DNA of 64,000 nucleotides from Microvelia longipes (taxonomy: Eukaryota > Arthropoda > Insecta > Hemiptera > Veliidae). The notes beneath the pieces were generated by a model. That model saw only the letters and a list, made by a program, of their open reading frames with translations, had not been told where the DNA came from and made no database searches. This document shows positions 55,929 through 64,000 of the stretch, piece after piece. The first letter of the stretch is position 1, and the number at the start of each line of letters is the position of its first letter. Location of the stretch: positions 36,977,985 through 37,041,984 of the forward strand of contig JACMZG010001913.1 in NCBI GenBank assembly GCA_018340805.1, given 5' to 3'. The position numbers and the translations under genes were made by a program.

Positions 55929-55943
55929 ATATATATATATATG
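55869..55943. repeat. (AT)n microsatellite
   Basis: AT tract preceded by a short ACACACACA run. Confidence 0.9.
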
Positions 55944-56059
55944 TATATTGAAAGATAGATAGATTATTTATAACTATTATGATTTTTAGCTCTTTAGGTA
56001 GACACAATATTTTTAGGCGAGTGAATCGAGCCTGAAGAACACCCTAAATTTTAATATCA

Positions 56060-56455
56060 AGACGTAAGGAAAAGTTTTGAAGTAAGGAAAAGTATCAAAG
56101 TACGGGAAAGTATCGAAGTAAGGAAAAGTATTGAAGTAAGGAAAAGTATTGAAGCAAAGGAAAGTATCGAAGTAAGGAAAAGTATTGAAGTTAGGAAAAG
56201 TATCGATGTAAAGGAAAGTATCGAAGTAAGGAAAAGTGTTGAAGTAAGGAAAAGTATCGAAGTAAAGGAAAGTATCGAAGTAAGGAAAAGTATCGAAGTA
56301 AAGGAAAGGTATCGAAGTACGAAGTAAAGGAAGTATCGAAGTAAGGAAAAGTATCGACGAAGTTATCGAATAAGTATCGAAGTAAAGGAAAGTATCGAAG
56401 TAAGGAGAAGTATCGAAGTAAGGGAAAGTATCGAAGTTAGGGAAAGTATCGTTTT
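56060..56455. repeat. ~18-bp minisatellite, about 22 units
   Basis: Unit GAAGTAAGGAAAAGTATC, purine-rich on the plus strand, with variants (AAAGGAAAGTATC, one scrambled patch near 56,310-56,370). The strand asymmetry (almost no C, few T) is marked. Confidence 0.95.
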
Positions 56456-57014
56456 GTTAAACTATTTGTCTAGTCTGCACTTATACGGTAAGAATTATTA
56501 ATATTAAATAATCAACTACACTTAACCATTGTTCGAATTAAAATGAAATCTACTCCAAAAGTTATTCTACTGAATAAAGTGTATGCTAATTATTTAATCA
56601 TTTTTCTAAACTAACTTTTTAATGCTTAGTTTTAGTGATATATTTGCATAAAAATAGTTTCTGTACCATCTGTCTCCGGAAAATTTATTTGAAGTAGAAA
56701 CGTATTAGACTTGAAAACTTAAAGTAGAATCAGAAATATTTCACTATTACCCCGGGAAAACCGTCAGGTATAATTTTCACCTAGTTTTAGTTGTTCTTGT
56801 ATTTTAGAAAAGTTGAATTAGACAAGAAATAGAGGAAGTTGAAGTAGCTGGGTTAAAATTTTATTTCTGGCTTTATTCTTAGCAGGTAAACGAGATAAGT
56901 TGTTTATGAAATTAAACAACTTTGGTTTTACTAAAAGTTTTCCTTATTGTAAAATCTGTTATCCTTCTTATAACAAATGTAATTTATGATATCCTCTATC
57001 CTAAAGGAAAGAAA
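56456..57014. other. Spacer
   Basis: No gene recognised. Confidence 0.4.
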
Positions 57015-57490
57015 ACATTGAAATATCAAAGAATATGACATTTTGCAATAGCAAAGAATATGACATTTTGCAATATCAAAGAATATGACATTTTTCAATA
57101 TCAAAGAACATGACATTTTGCAATATCAAAGAATATGACATTTCGCAATATCAAAGAATATGACATTTTGCAATATCAAAGAATATGACATTTTATGCAA
57201 TATCAAAGAATATGACATTTTCGCAATATCAAAAATATCAAATATCAAAGAATATGACATACAAAGCAATATCAAAGAATATGACAAATTCAATATGACA
57301 TTGCAATATCAAAGAATGGACATTTTGCAATATCAAAGAATATGGACATTTTTGCAATATCAAAGAATATGATTTTGCAATATCAAAGAATATGATAATT
57401 TGCAATATCAAAGAATATGACATTTTGCAAATCAAAATATGACATTTGCAATATCAAAAGAATATGACATTTGCAATATTAATAATATGA
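57015..57490. repeat. ~25-bp minisatellite, about 19 units
   Basis: Unit TTTTGCAATATCAAAGAA then TATGACA. Early units (57,015-57,200) are regular and later ones carry single-base losses and gains. Confidence 0.95.
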
Positions 57491-57554
57491 CACTCATTTA
57501 CAACTCTATAAAATGGATACATATAATTTTTACTTTTCCTCATTTATAAAATAT

Positions 57555-57800
57555 GTATGTAGCAAAAGTATTGTGTTTGCGAAAAAAAAATGCAAAACCG
57601 GGATGTCACCAGAATTATCCGTGTCACATGTTTTTAAGACCTCCTAAGTGGTTTTCTCAAAGCTATCTATATGTGTGTGTGTGTCTGTTATCATCGTAGT
57701 TTCCAATGAATTTATGCTAGAGGGTTGAAACTTAGTGCGAAGATCGGTCTAAAGGTGTAGTTGAGCTATCCAAAAAATATTTTTATGTTCATAACTTTAG
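57555..57800. repeat. Family D repeat fragment
   Basis: AAAAGTATTGTGTTTGCGAA, then GCAAAACCGGGATGTCACC, AGAATTATCCGTGTCAC, TGTGTGTGTGTCTGTTATC, TATGCTAGAGGGTTGAAACT and ATATTTTTATG. The TGACGTCA site is replaced by TATGTTCATAAC. Confidence 0.55.
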
Positions 57801-57807
57801 TGAGCGC

Positions 57808-58313
57808 CGTGGAATGGTCTACAATATTAACAACACCAACTTAATAATAAGCTTTAATTTAACTCTGAGCAGAGCCGGCTTCGGCTATAATGCCATTACA
57901 GTGCCTAAACAAGTAACAATCATAAAATTAACAAAATAATTTTTCCCTTAATATTTATTATTATTTATTATTGTTATTTCTTATTTATTATTTTATTATT
58001 ATTTTATTTATTATTTATTTTATTATTATTTATTTATTTATTATTTATTTATATTATTATTTATTTATTTATTTATTTTTTATTTATGGACTCTTTTCGC
58101 TTTAACCTTATTTTAAATTTTTAACTTTGTATTTTATTTTTTGGACTTTTTATTTACTGCGTTAAGATTAGGTTATTATATTATTTATTTGTTAAGTTAT
58201 GATTGTTACTTGTTTAGCACTGTAGATGGCATTATAGCCGAAAGCCGGCTCTGATCAGAGTTAAATTAAAGCTTATTGGTGGAAATACGAAGTTGGTGTT
58301 GTTAATATTTTAT
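57808..58313. mobile_element. Foldback element, ~140-bp arms around a (TTTA)n loop
   Basis: Left AATATTAACAACACCAACTT pairs with AAGTTGGTGTTGTTAATATT at the right end. AAGCTTTAATTTAACTCTGA pairs with TCAGAGTTAAATTAAAGCTT, GAGCCGGCTTCGGCTATAATG with CATTATAGCCGAAAGCCGGCTC, and TAAACAAGTAACAATCATAA with its complement. The loop at 57,950-58,085 is TTATT/TTTA repeats. Confidence 0.75.
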
Positions 58314-58409
58314 GTAATTTTTACAAAATTAAGTTAAAATTTAGTAAAACCTTAAAAAGTCTAAACCTTTACGTATTAAATAAGTTCACTATGTTTGTTT
58401 TCTATACGA

Positions 58410-58494
58410 CAAATATATCAAACGTGGTCAGTGCCTGTATGGGTGACCGCTCAGGTGTAATAACAATCTGAAGACGAGCTAAGCGCGTCCGAAG
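58410..58494 (+). repeat. 5S-rRNA-like SINE copy 7
   Basis: ATCAAACGTGGTCAGTGCCT, then GTATGGGTGACCGCTCAGGT and GTAATAACAATCTG, AAGACGAGCTAAGCGCGTCC. Good match to the 5S intermediate element and box C; a shortened tail. Confidence 0.55.
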
Positions 58495-58504
58495 TAGCTA
58501 GATG

Positions 58505-58575
58505 CACCTTACTTAATCTGGTTCTCGAAGGATGAATATTGATGGGTCAAAAGGCCCTAAAACAAGCATTTTATT
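58505..58575 (+). repeat. tRNA-derived SINE 3' fragment
   Basis: GAATATTGATGGGTCAAAAG, GCCCTAAAACAAGCATTTTA matches the 3' end of the SINE at 58,609 (GAATATCCTGAAGGGCC, GAAAGGCCCTAAAACGGGCA). Confidence 0.5.
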
Positions 58576-58608
58576 TTATTTTAACGCTACTTAAGAACAC
58601 CATTTAAC

Positions 58609-58838
58609 TGCCTCCGTAGCTGCGGTCGTATAGTGCTAGACTTCGGCACCGATGGTCTGGGGTTCACAGCCCGGGCTATGCTCCCATTTTTTATGAATAG
58701 AAATTGTTGTAAAAACATTTCGCCTACTTTAGCTTTACTTTGAGCATAGTAGATGTGACCCACCCGAGGTTGCTCCCGCAGGGCGAATATCCTGAAGGGC
58801 CGAAAGGCCCTAAAACGGGCATTATTATTATTATTATA
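58609..58838 (+). repeat. tRNA-derived SINE, full-length plus-strand copy
   Basis: Head CTGCCTCCGTAGCTGCGGTC then GTATAGTGCTAGAC (A-box area) and GGTCTGGGGTTCACAGCCC (B box), body with TGAGCATAGTAGATGTGACC and CACCCGAGGTTGCTCCCGC, then hairpin GGGCC-GAAA-GGCCC, TAAAACGGGC and an (ATT)n tail at 58,821-58,837. About 230 bp, the same plan as the 21,065-21,302 copy on the other strand. Confidence 0.75.
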
Positions 58839-58919
58839 ACACCATTTAACTGGCTTTGTATCATTAATGTAGTTCTATTGTATTCACGGTTCTGCAGTAG
58901 TATTATTGTAAATTTAAAG

Positions 58920-59105
58920 CGTGTTAATAATTGGCTCATTAGAGCTTGCTGCCCATCAGGGATAAAACCTACGGGATCGACCTGAGGTGGCAGATTTAAC
59001 CATTAAGCTCCATGTTTATTCTAAAATTGGCAGTAATTCATTTAAACAATAATCTTAAATAAACCTCTGAGCGTCAACCACAAAGGGGGCATTATTATTA
59101 TTATT
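58920..59105 (-). repeat. tRNA-derived SINE fragment (body inverted, second tail direct)
   Basis: GAGCTTGCTGCCCATCAGGG, ACCTGAGGTGGCAG, TTTATTCTAAAATTGGCAG and AACAATAATCTTA follow the minus-orientation body. At the right, GGGGGCATTATTATTATTATT is a plus-orientation tail. This looks like two SINE fragments of opposite orientation joined. Confidence 0.5.
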
Positions 59106-59904
59106 CTAAATTTAAAACATATTAGTCCTTTAAAGCAATGTTAAAGACAAACACTAAACCATCAAAACCTGTAAATCACTGTAATGAATGGTAACGAAAT
59201 TACATAACAAAAATTATTTATTAATATTCAGTTAACAATTAAAGGAAATATGAAAACCACATAAGGTATAATACAAAAATTGTATCAGGTTGGTCCTGGA
59301 TAAGTCTTGTATCTCAATCATAAATAATATAATTCAAGGACATTAAATACTGCGTATGAAGTCTACACAAGTCATATATTCATAGCAATACAAATGACAG
59401 ATAGGTTTGGTCCTTTACCATAACTACGCATTGTATCTTCCTTGTTTCCTTTCACAATATCCTGCATTTTGATTAAACAAATTTTAAGTGTTATTCCAAG
59501 AGGAAAGTTTGACTAAAGATAACAATACAAGGTCCTTGTGTAGCTTGACTGGGGTCCTTCTTTACAATAGGGCAGCTTTACGAGGCAATATTCAAATATA
59601 TATTTCCCTAAAGACAAACTCCTCTCAATGTTAAATTAGCACTAGCGAAAACCTTATTTATCAGTTTCATGGGGGTTTTTCGTTTGCATTTTCTCTTCAG
59701 TGTTGACATAAGAGTCTACTTAGCTATTTATTAGTTTTTGGTATTTCTTTTTTGTTTTAGTTTATTCTAGTAAATATGAAAAATACTTGTACCTGCGTTA
59801 GATTTAATAAAGGTAACTCGGCTAGATAAGTATCATTTAAATATACCTATTAAGACATTACTTTTTGAAAGGTGTTTTTATTCGTCACTTAGAGTTAAAT
59901 AATA
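59106..59904. other. Spacer
   Basis: No gene or repeat recognised. Confidence 0.4.
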
Positions 59905-60640
59905 ATCTAATATTTATAGATCAAGAGCCCAGAGGTGTTTTGTTAATAAAAAGTGCAATGGCTGGAACCGGTCTCAATTTTTCGTAAGTACCTTCCTGAA
60001 CAAGGATCTGCAATTCTGCCGACTCGTATCGGATGGGTGTCCCAGGCAGAACGCACTTTACATGTCAAAATTACCACCGAAGTTAATAAAAAAGTGAAAT
60101 GGCTGGAAACGGGTTTAATTTTTCTTAAATACCTTCCTGAACAAGGATCTGCAATTCTGCCGACTCGTATCGGATGGGCGTCCCAGGCAGAACGCACTTT
60201 ACATGTCAAATTTACCACCAAAGTTAATAAAAAAGTGAAATGGCTGGAAACGGGTTTAATTTTTCTTAAATACCTTCCTGAACAAGGATCTGCAATTCTA
60301 CCGACTCGTATCGGATGGGTGTCCCAGGCAGAACGCACTTTACAGGTCAAATTTACCACCCAAGTTAACAAACAGTGTAATGGCTGGAACCGGTCTCAAT
60401 TTTTCATAAATACCTTCCTGAACTAGGATCTGCAATTCTGCCGACTCGTATCGGATGGGTGTCCCAGGCAGAACCTTTGACCCCTAAAGTGCGTTCTGTC
60501 TGGGACACCCATCCGATACGAGTCGGCAGAATTGCAGATCCTTGTTCAGGAAGGTATTTACGAAAAATTGAGACCGGTTCCAGCCATTACACTTTTTATT
60601 AACAAAACACCCCTGGGCTCTTGGACTATTAGATTGATAT
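59905..60640. mobile_element. Foldback element with tandem 141-bp units in one arm
   Basis: The left end (AATCTAATATT...CAAGAGCCCAGAGGTGTTTT) and right end (AAAACACCCCTGGGCTCTTG...ATTAGATTG) are inverted. Inside the left arm a 141-bp unit with AATGGCTGGAACCGGTCTCA, CCTTCCTGAACAAGGATCTG and GACTCGTATCGGATGGGTGT starts at 59,953, 60,094, 60,235 and 60,375; one inverted unit makes up the right arm (about 60,484-60,600). Because 141 is 47 codons, long frames open on both strands (up to 157 codons), which I regard as non-coding. Tandem units within inverted ends recall Drosophila FB elements. Confidence 0.75.
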
Positions 60641-60883
60641 AAAAATAATAACCATTTATTGAATAAATAACCAAGATACATATAACTTAACGTGAAAGAT
60701 ACAAAGGTACATTCAAATCAGCCGGAGCTGTGGTTTTACCTTATAGATTGCTATGATATGATGCTAACATTCGAGTACAGGGAACATGGGAACTTTTTTT
60801 CCAAACACATCGAATTTCCTAGGCTCATCCTTCTACTTTGGACATAATTTGCTCGTAAAAATAATCAAATTTGAACTGCATCA

Positions 60884-60972
60884 CGTCTTTGGACTCGCTT
60901 CGCATTTACTTTGATAGTAAATATATTCGTTTTAATTCCAGCAATTACCCATCTAGTCCAAGAGCCAGGCCT
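60884..60972 (-). repeat. 5S-rRNA-like SINE copy 8 (minus strand)
   Basis: Minus strand: GGACTAGATGGGTAATTGCT and GGAATTAAAACGAATATATT, then TACTATCAAAGTAAATGCGA and AGCGAGTCC. The 5' part is missing; it joins family B sequence at about 60,960. Confidence 0.5.
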
Positions 60973-61170
60973 AAAAAATGTGACTCATTTTGTACTACAT
61001 TAAACAATTTCTTTCTGAAAATATACCTTAAATTATGAACTAAAATCATAATCTGCCTAGGCAGAGTGAAGCCCTTCATACGAATGCGCTCGCTCAAAAT
61101 ATTAGAAAATTCTCACCAATTCCAGTTTTCTTGCAATAAGTGGTTCCCTGTAGGTCGTGTGCAAAACATG
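60956..61170 (-). repeat. Family B repeat copy (minus strand)
   Basis: AGAGCCAGGCCTAAAAAATG, TGACTCATTTTGTACTAC, TATACCTTAAATTATGAAC, AGAGTGAAGCCCTTCATACG, AATGCGCTCGC and ATAAGTGGTTCCCTGTAGGT run colinear with the reverse complement of 11,305-11,540. Confidence 0.65.
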
Positions 61171-61591
61171 AAGACAACATTTTTTATCTACTCCTTGTAA
61201 TGTAAGTTCTAATACAGCCTTGTTATCTCACACTGTAAATGAACTTTTACTCCCTAGGGAGGAAAAGTGAAAGTGTTGCCAACTTGACAGAATTTTTTAG
61301 TAAACTTTTTAGGAATTTTAGGAAAGTTTTAGGATTTATTTCGGTGTTATGTTGGTGCTACGGGTAGAATATACAATATACACACGCTAATGTTTAAATT
61401 ACAAATATAGTATTACTCATTATTCTATTGACAGCTTACAATAAAATAATGTGAAGATAGTGTCTTTATTCTCTCTTCATCAGAGTAATTGACATGGTAA
61501 GAATAAACTAAACTAACACAATAACAATTAAGGAGCTGAAGAATATATTAATAGTTGTTAGTATTAGTTCTCTAGTCGTAGATAAAATTTA

Positions 61592-61777
61592 ATATGCAAC
61601 AAGGGATGAAAGTTTTCAGCTCTCGTATTATCTCCCTTGTCAAGCCTCGGGAGCTAACTAGTTTATCTCCCTCGACCTACCTGCCTCGTGAGCTAATGAA
61701 GTTTCCTCCTTCGGCGCTGCCTTAGGACGAAATTTTAACTTGAGCTGTAAAACTTACTTTCATCCCTTGTTGCATAC
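61592..61777. mobile_element. MITE with ~35-bp terminal inverted repeats
   Basis: TATGCAACAAGGGATGAAAG at the left pairs with CTTTCATCCCTTGTTGCATA at the right, continuing imperfectly over TTTTCAGCTC/GAGCTGTAAAA. The 186-bp element encodes nothing; its interior has CTCCCTCG and CTCGTGAGC words shared with 18,280-18,320. No certain target duplication. Confidence 0.65.
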
Positions 61778-61834
61778 ATAACTATTACAGCTAATAAAAT
61801 TTGCTAAAAAACGAGTGTTTTTGTCAAAATTGGA

Positions 61835-62070
61835 TAAATACGTGGCAAAATGCCATGTAACAAGAAACGATAGTGAAACCATACATAATACAAAACAACA
61901 ACAATGTGACCGCAAAGCGATCACTGGGAGGCCCCCGGGCCGCGTAGCGGCTACGGGCCGAAAGCCCGTATTTTCTTCATAATTTTTAGGTATAATTTCA
62001 GAACAAATTGGTTAAGAGTAGTACAAAATGAGTCACATTTTTTCAGGCCGGCTCTTGGACTTATCTGACT
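61835..62070 (+). repeat. Family B end with GC-rich mini-hairpin cluster
   Basis: GTGGCAAAATGCCATGTAAC, then GTGACCGCAAAGCGATCACT (a hairpin), GGGAGGCCCCCGGGCC, GCCGCGTAGCGGC and CGGGCCGAAAGCCCG, then the family B block CAAAATGAGTCACATTTTTT and GGCTCTTGGAC. A shorter version of 10,725-10,925 joined to 11,470-11,540 without the intervening foldback, so the cluster is part of family B. Confidence 0.65.
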
Positions 62071-62451
62071 ATCCTCGCTCGATACTGCGAGGTTATGTTA
62101 GTTTTACTTTTATAATTCAACAAAGCCGTAGATAAACTTGCCGCATCAAAACAAAATTATCAATTTTCAACTAATTTTTTTAAAAAACATATACGATTCA
62201 TAATTTAAAAAAAAACTTATCACATGTGTTAGTCTTATATATGATTACAACTACAGTCGTGTCAAATCTCAACTCAATTAAAAATTTCCAGCGTTTTATG
62301 AATTTTTAAAATGTTCGCTGAGTCATTATTAGACCAAAAAATTAAAGTTAAGTTCCTTTTTCCTTAATGTTGGGGTTTGACAATTACTACATTCATTGGA
62401 CAAATTAGAATATGAGATAGTATATGATTTTGAATGAGTGGATTTGATCAA
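62071..62451. other. Spacer
   Basis: No gene recognised; TTAGTCTTATATATGATTAC and GTCAAATCTCAACTC at 62,230-62,275 echo family D wording. Confidence 0.35.
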
Positions 62452-63010
62452 CACCAGTGGAGTTGATCATAATAAAAGAAATGAAGAAAAGAGTTTCTCC
62501 AAAAAATTATTAATTTATCCAAAGCGCTTTCAACCTAACATGAGGTCATCATTAGTGCCTGTACAAATAAGTAAAAACATTTAAACATTTGCTAATTAAA
62601 AACAGTTAAACATTTATTTATATCACAAAACAGTAAAGACCAGTAAAATAAATAAAATATTTATCAAATGAAATTACCAGTGGTAATTAAAGAAAAGCTC
62701 TGAAGCTCTGAGAAAGACGGAGAAAAACGGAAAAATTAAATAGAATTAGTGATATTCTTTCTCCTCTTTTTCGACTCGACGATGTCGGTGAGTCGTGATA
62801 GACTGATTGGAGGCGGGGGCGGTAATCTTTAGGAGAGCCAGTAGAAGGGGCAATCCATCCCTCCTCTTTTATTCGAGTTAAGTCTTCCTACTGCTTTCTT
62901 TTATTATTTGTACAAGCACTGATGATGGCGTTTTAAACAAAGTAATAATTTTATGGAGGGACTCTTTTTTTTGTTTCTTTCATCATGAAAAATTCCACTG
63001 GTGCTCATTC
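62452..63010. mobile_element. GAAAGCGC-family element with inverted ends and ~330-bp unique centre
   Basis: CACCAGTGGAGTTGATCAT near 62,451 pairs imperfectly with ATGAAAAATTCCACTGGTG near 63,000. AAGAGTTTCTCCA pairs with TGGAGGGACTCTT, and the CAAAGCGCTTTCAACC, GAGGTCATCATTAGTGC arm with GCACTGATGATGGCG. Unlike the 50,091 copy it carries a central segment (about 62,570-62,890) with no frame I can assign. Confidence 0.6.
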
Positions 63011-63576
63011 AAATTTCATATTATAATTTTTCCAATAATCCTCGAAGGCTCTTTAGTAATCGTATAAAAATAAAACATATGTTTAATATAATATTTAATA
63101 TAAATATAACATATTTATACACTGATAAATATCATAAAACTAAAAACATGATGTAACATTACATCGCTCGTAAACTAAAGGATATAAATATTGAACAACC
63201 TTTTTCATATTAGTACTAGTAATTTTGTATAATTCCGTTTTTAACCACTACTAACGAATTCTAAAATTAATTACAAAACACTTTGTTCTTCTCCTATTAA
63301 TTAATTCTACTTACTGCTTAATTCCACAAAACATTACAAAGACTTTACTTATATAATTAATACAATTTTAATATTAATATATTTCGTATCAAATAGAATA
63401 CTTTTTATGTTTTATTAGTTTTGAATTCTCTTAGTTATTCGTTATTTTGATTTTAACGAATATTTTTGTAAATTTGTTGAATTTAAATTTTGTTTTAAAG
63501 TCGCTCATAAGCGGAGTTGTACAATGGAAGTGTTACCAATCCCCTTTCAGGGTCACAATAAGATTTTAAAGTTATA
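63011..63576. other. AT-rich spacer
   Basis: No gene or repeat recognised. Confidence 0.4.
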
Positions 63577-63667
63577 ATATAATATATAATATATATATAT
63601 ATATAAATATATATATAAATATATATATATTATATATAAATATATATATAATAATATATAATATATA
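63577..63667. repeat. (AT)n microsatellite
   Basis: AT tract with phase breaks. Confidence 0.9.
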
Positions 63668-63837
63668 AACCCGATATATGAGTTTTGGCTGATTTACAAA
63701 CAGTCTAAGCATAGATGAGTTTTTAAACATGTCTTAAATTTTAATAATGTAAAATGTTTACACATCATGTTTAAAACATTCAAGTAAAAAATGTACGGAC
63801 ATTTGCAGTTAAATTTAGTTATTATATTAAATAAGGA

Positions 63838-64000
63838 CGCTGCCTCCGTGCCCGTGATCGTAAAAGGCTTCGATTTCGGCCCCGGAGGTCCGGGTTCGCA
63901 GCCCGGGCGCCTAAGATTTTATAATAGATTTGTATAAAAAGATTTTGCTAATTAATTAATTCTTAGAGTGTAGTAGATCAACCACCTGAGTGGTTCCGCA
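63838..64000 (+). repeat. tRNA-derived SINE, cut by the window end
   Basis: GCTGCCTCCGTGCCCGTGATC, GGTCCGGGTTCGCAGCCCGG (B box), then body with AGAGTGTAGTAGATCAACCA and CCTGAGTGGTTCCGCA, collinear with 58,609-58,780. The 3' hairpin and tail would lie beyond base 64,000. Confidence 0.7.

Noticed and set aside
58614..58685. A functional tRNA gene
   Set aside because: A- and B-box-like words are present but the cloverleaf arms do not pair well, and the same head recurs in SINE copies at 21,065 and 63,838.
59943..60426. Open frames of 142 and 157 codons on opposite strands
   Set aside because: Produced by tandem 141-bp units (47 codons each) inside a foldback element; antiparallel frames of equal quality argue against coding.

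Overview
This window is AT-rich animal DNA, almost certainly from an arthropod and most likely an insect. The reasons are BEL/Pao and gypsy LTR elements, several non-LTR retrotransposons (LINEs), one of which carries a plus-strand-RNA-virus-type helicase (a combination known to me from insect LINEs), and many (AT)n microsatellites. There are no bacterial operons, no CRISPR array, and no host protein gene that I can support. Every convincing coding stretch belongs to a mobile element. The window looks like a heterochromatin-like or intergenic repeat landscape.

Layout. 1-15,000: AT-rich spacer with a hairpin at the left edge, two 5S-rRNA-like SINE copies, a hAT-like MITE with an 8-bp target duplication, a foldback element, LINE tail fragments with (TAA)n tails, tRNA-derived SINEs and a GC-rich cluster of very short hairpins. 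15,000-26,210: a LINE RNase H relic, a 65-bp minisatellite, a foldback element, long AT arrays and a 2-kb array of a 78-bp minisatellite. 26,211-30,600: a minus-strand LINE whose poly(A) end abuts that array. 30,609-35,397: a plus-strand LINE with zinc knuckles, two tandem hairpins, an SF1 helicase, an endonuclease and a reverse transcriptase, running into a 923-bp assembly gap. 36,458-43,415: a complete but frame-broken BEL/Pao retrotransposon on the minus strand with near-identical LTRs. 44,905-47,353: a composite structure bounded by a perfect 35-bp inverted repeat and holding two near-perfect large palindromes. 48,300-64,000: more foldback elements, minisatellites, a deleted gypsy element and further SINE copies.

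The strongest themes are (1) an extraordinary density of inverted-repeat (foldback) structures, at least eleven large ones in 64 kb; (2) a dispersed SINE family whose core matches the 5S rRNA internal promoter region; (3) dispersed GC-rich clusters of mini-hairpins built on GCGAAGCG-like cores; (4) the helicase-bearing LINE; and (5) a tRNA-derived SINE whose 3' hairpin shows a compensatory base change. The LTRs of the BEL element differ by a single base while its coding region has at least five frame breaks. With the ragged single-base indels in the minisatellites, this suggests residual long-read indel errors in the assembly, so 'pseudogene' calls here are provisional. All alignments were made by eye; boundaries are approximate unless a sharp junction is described.
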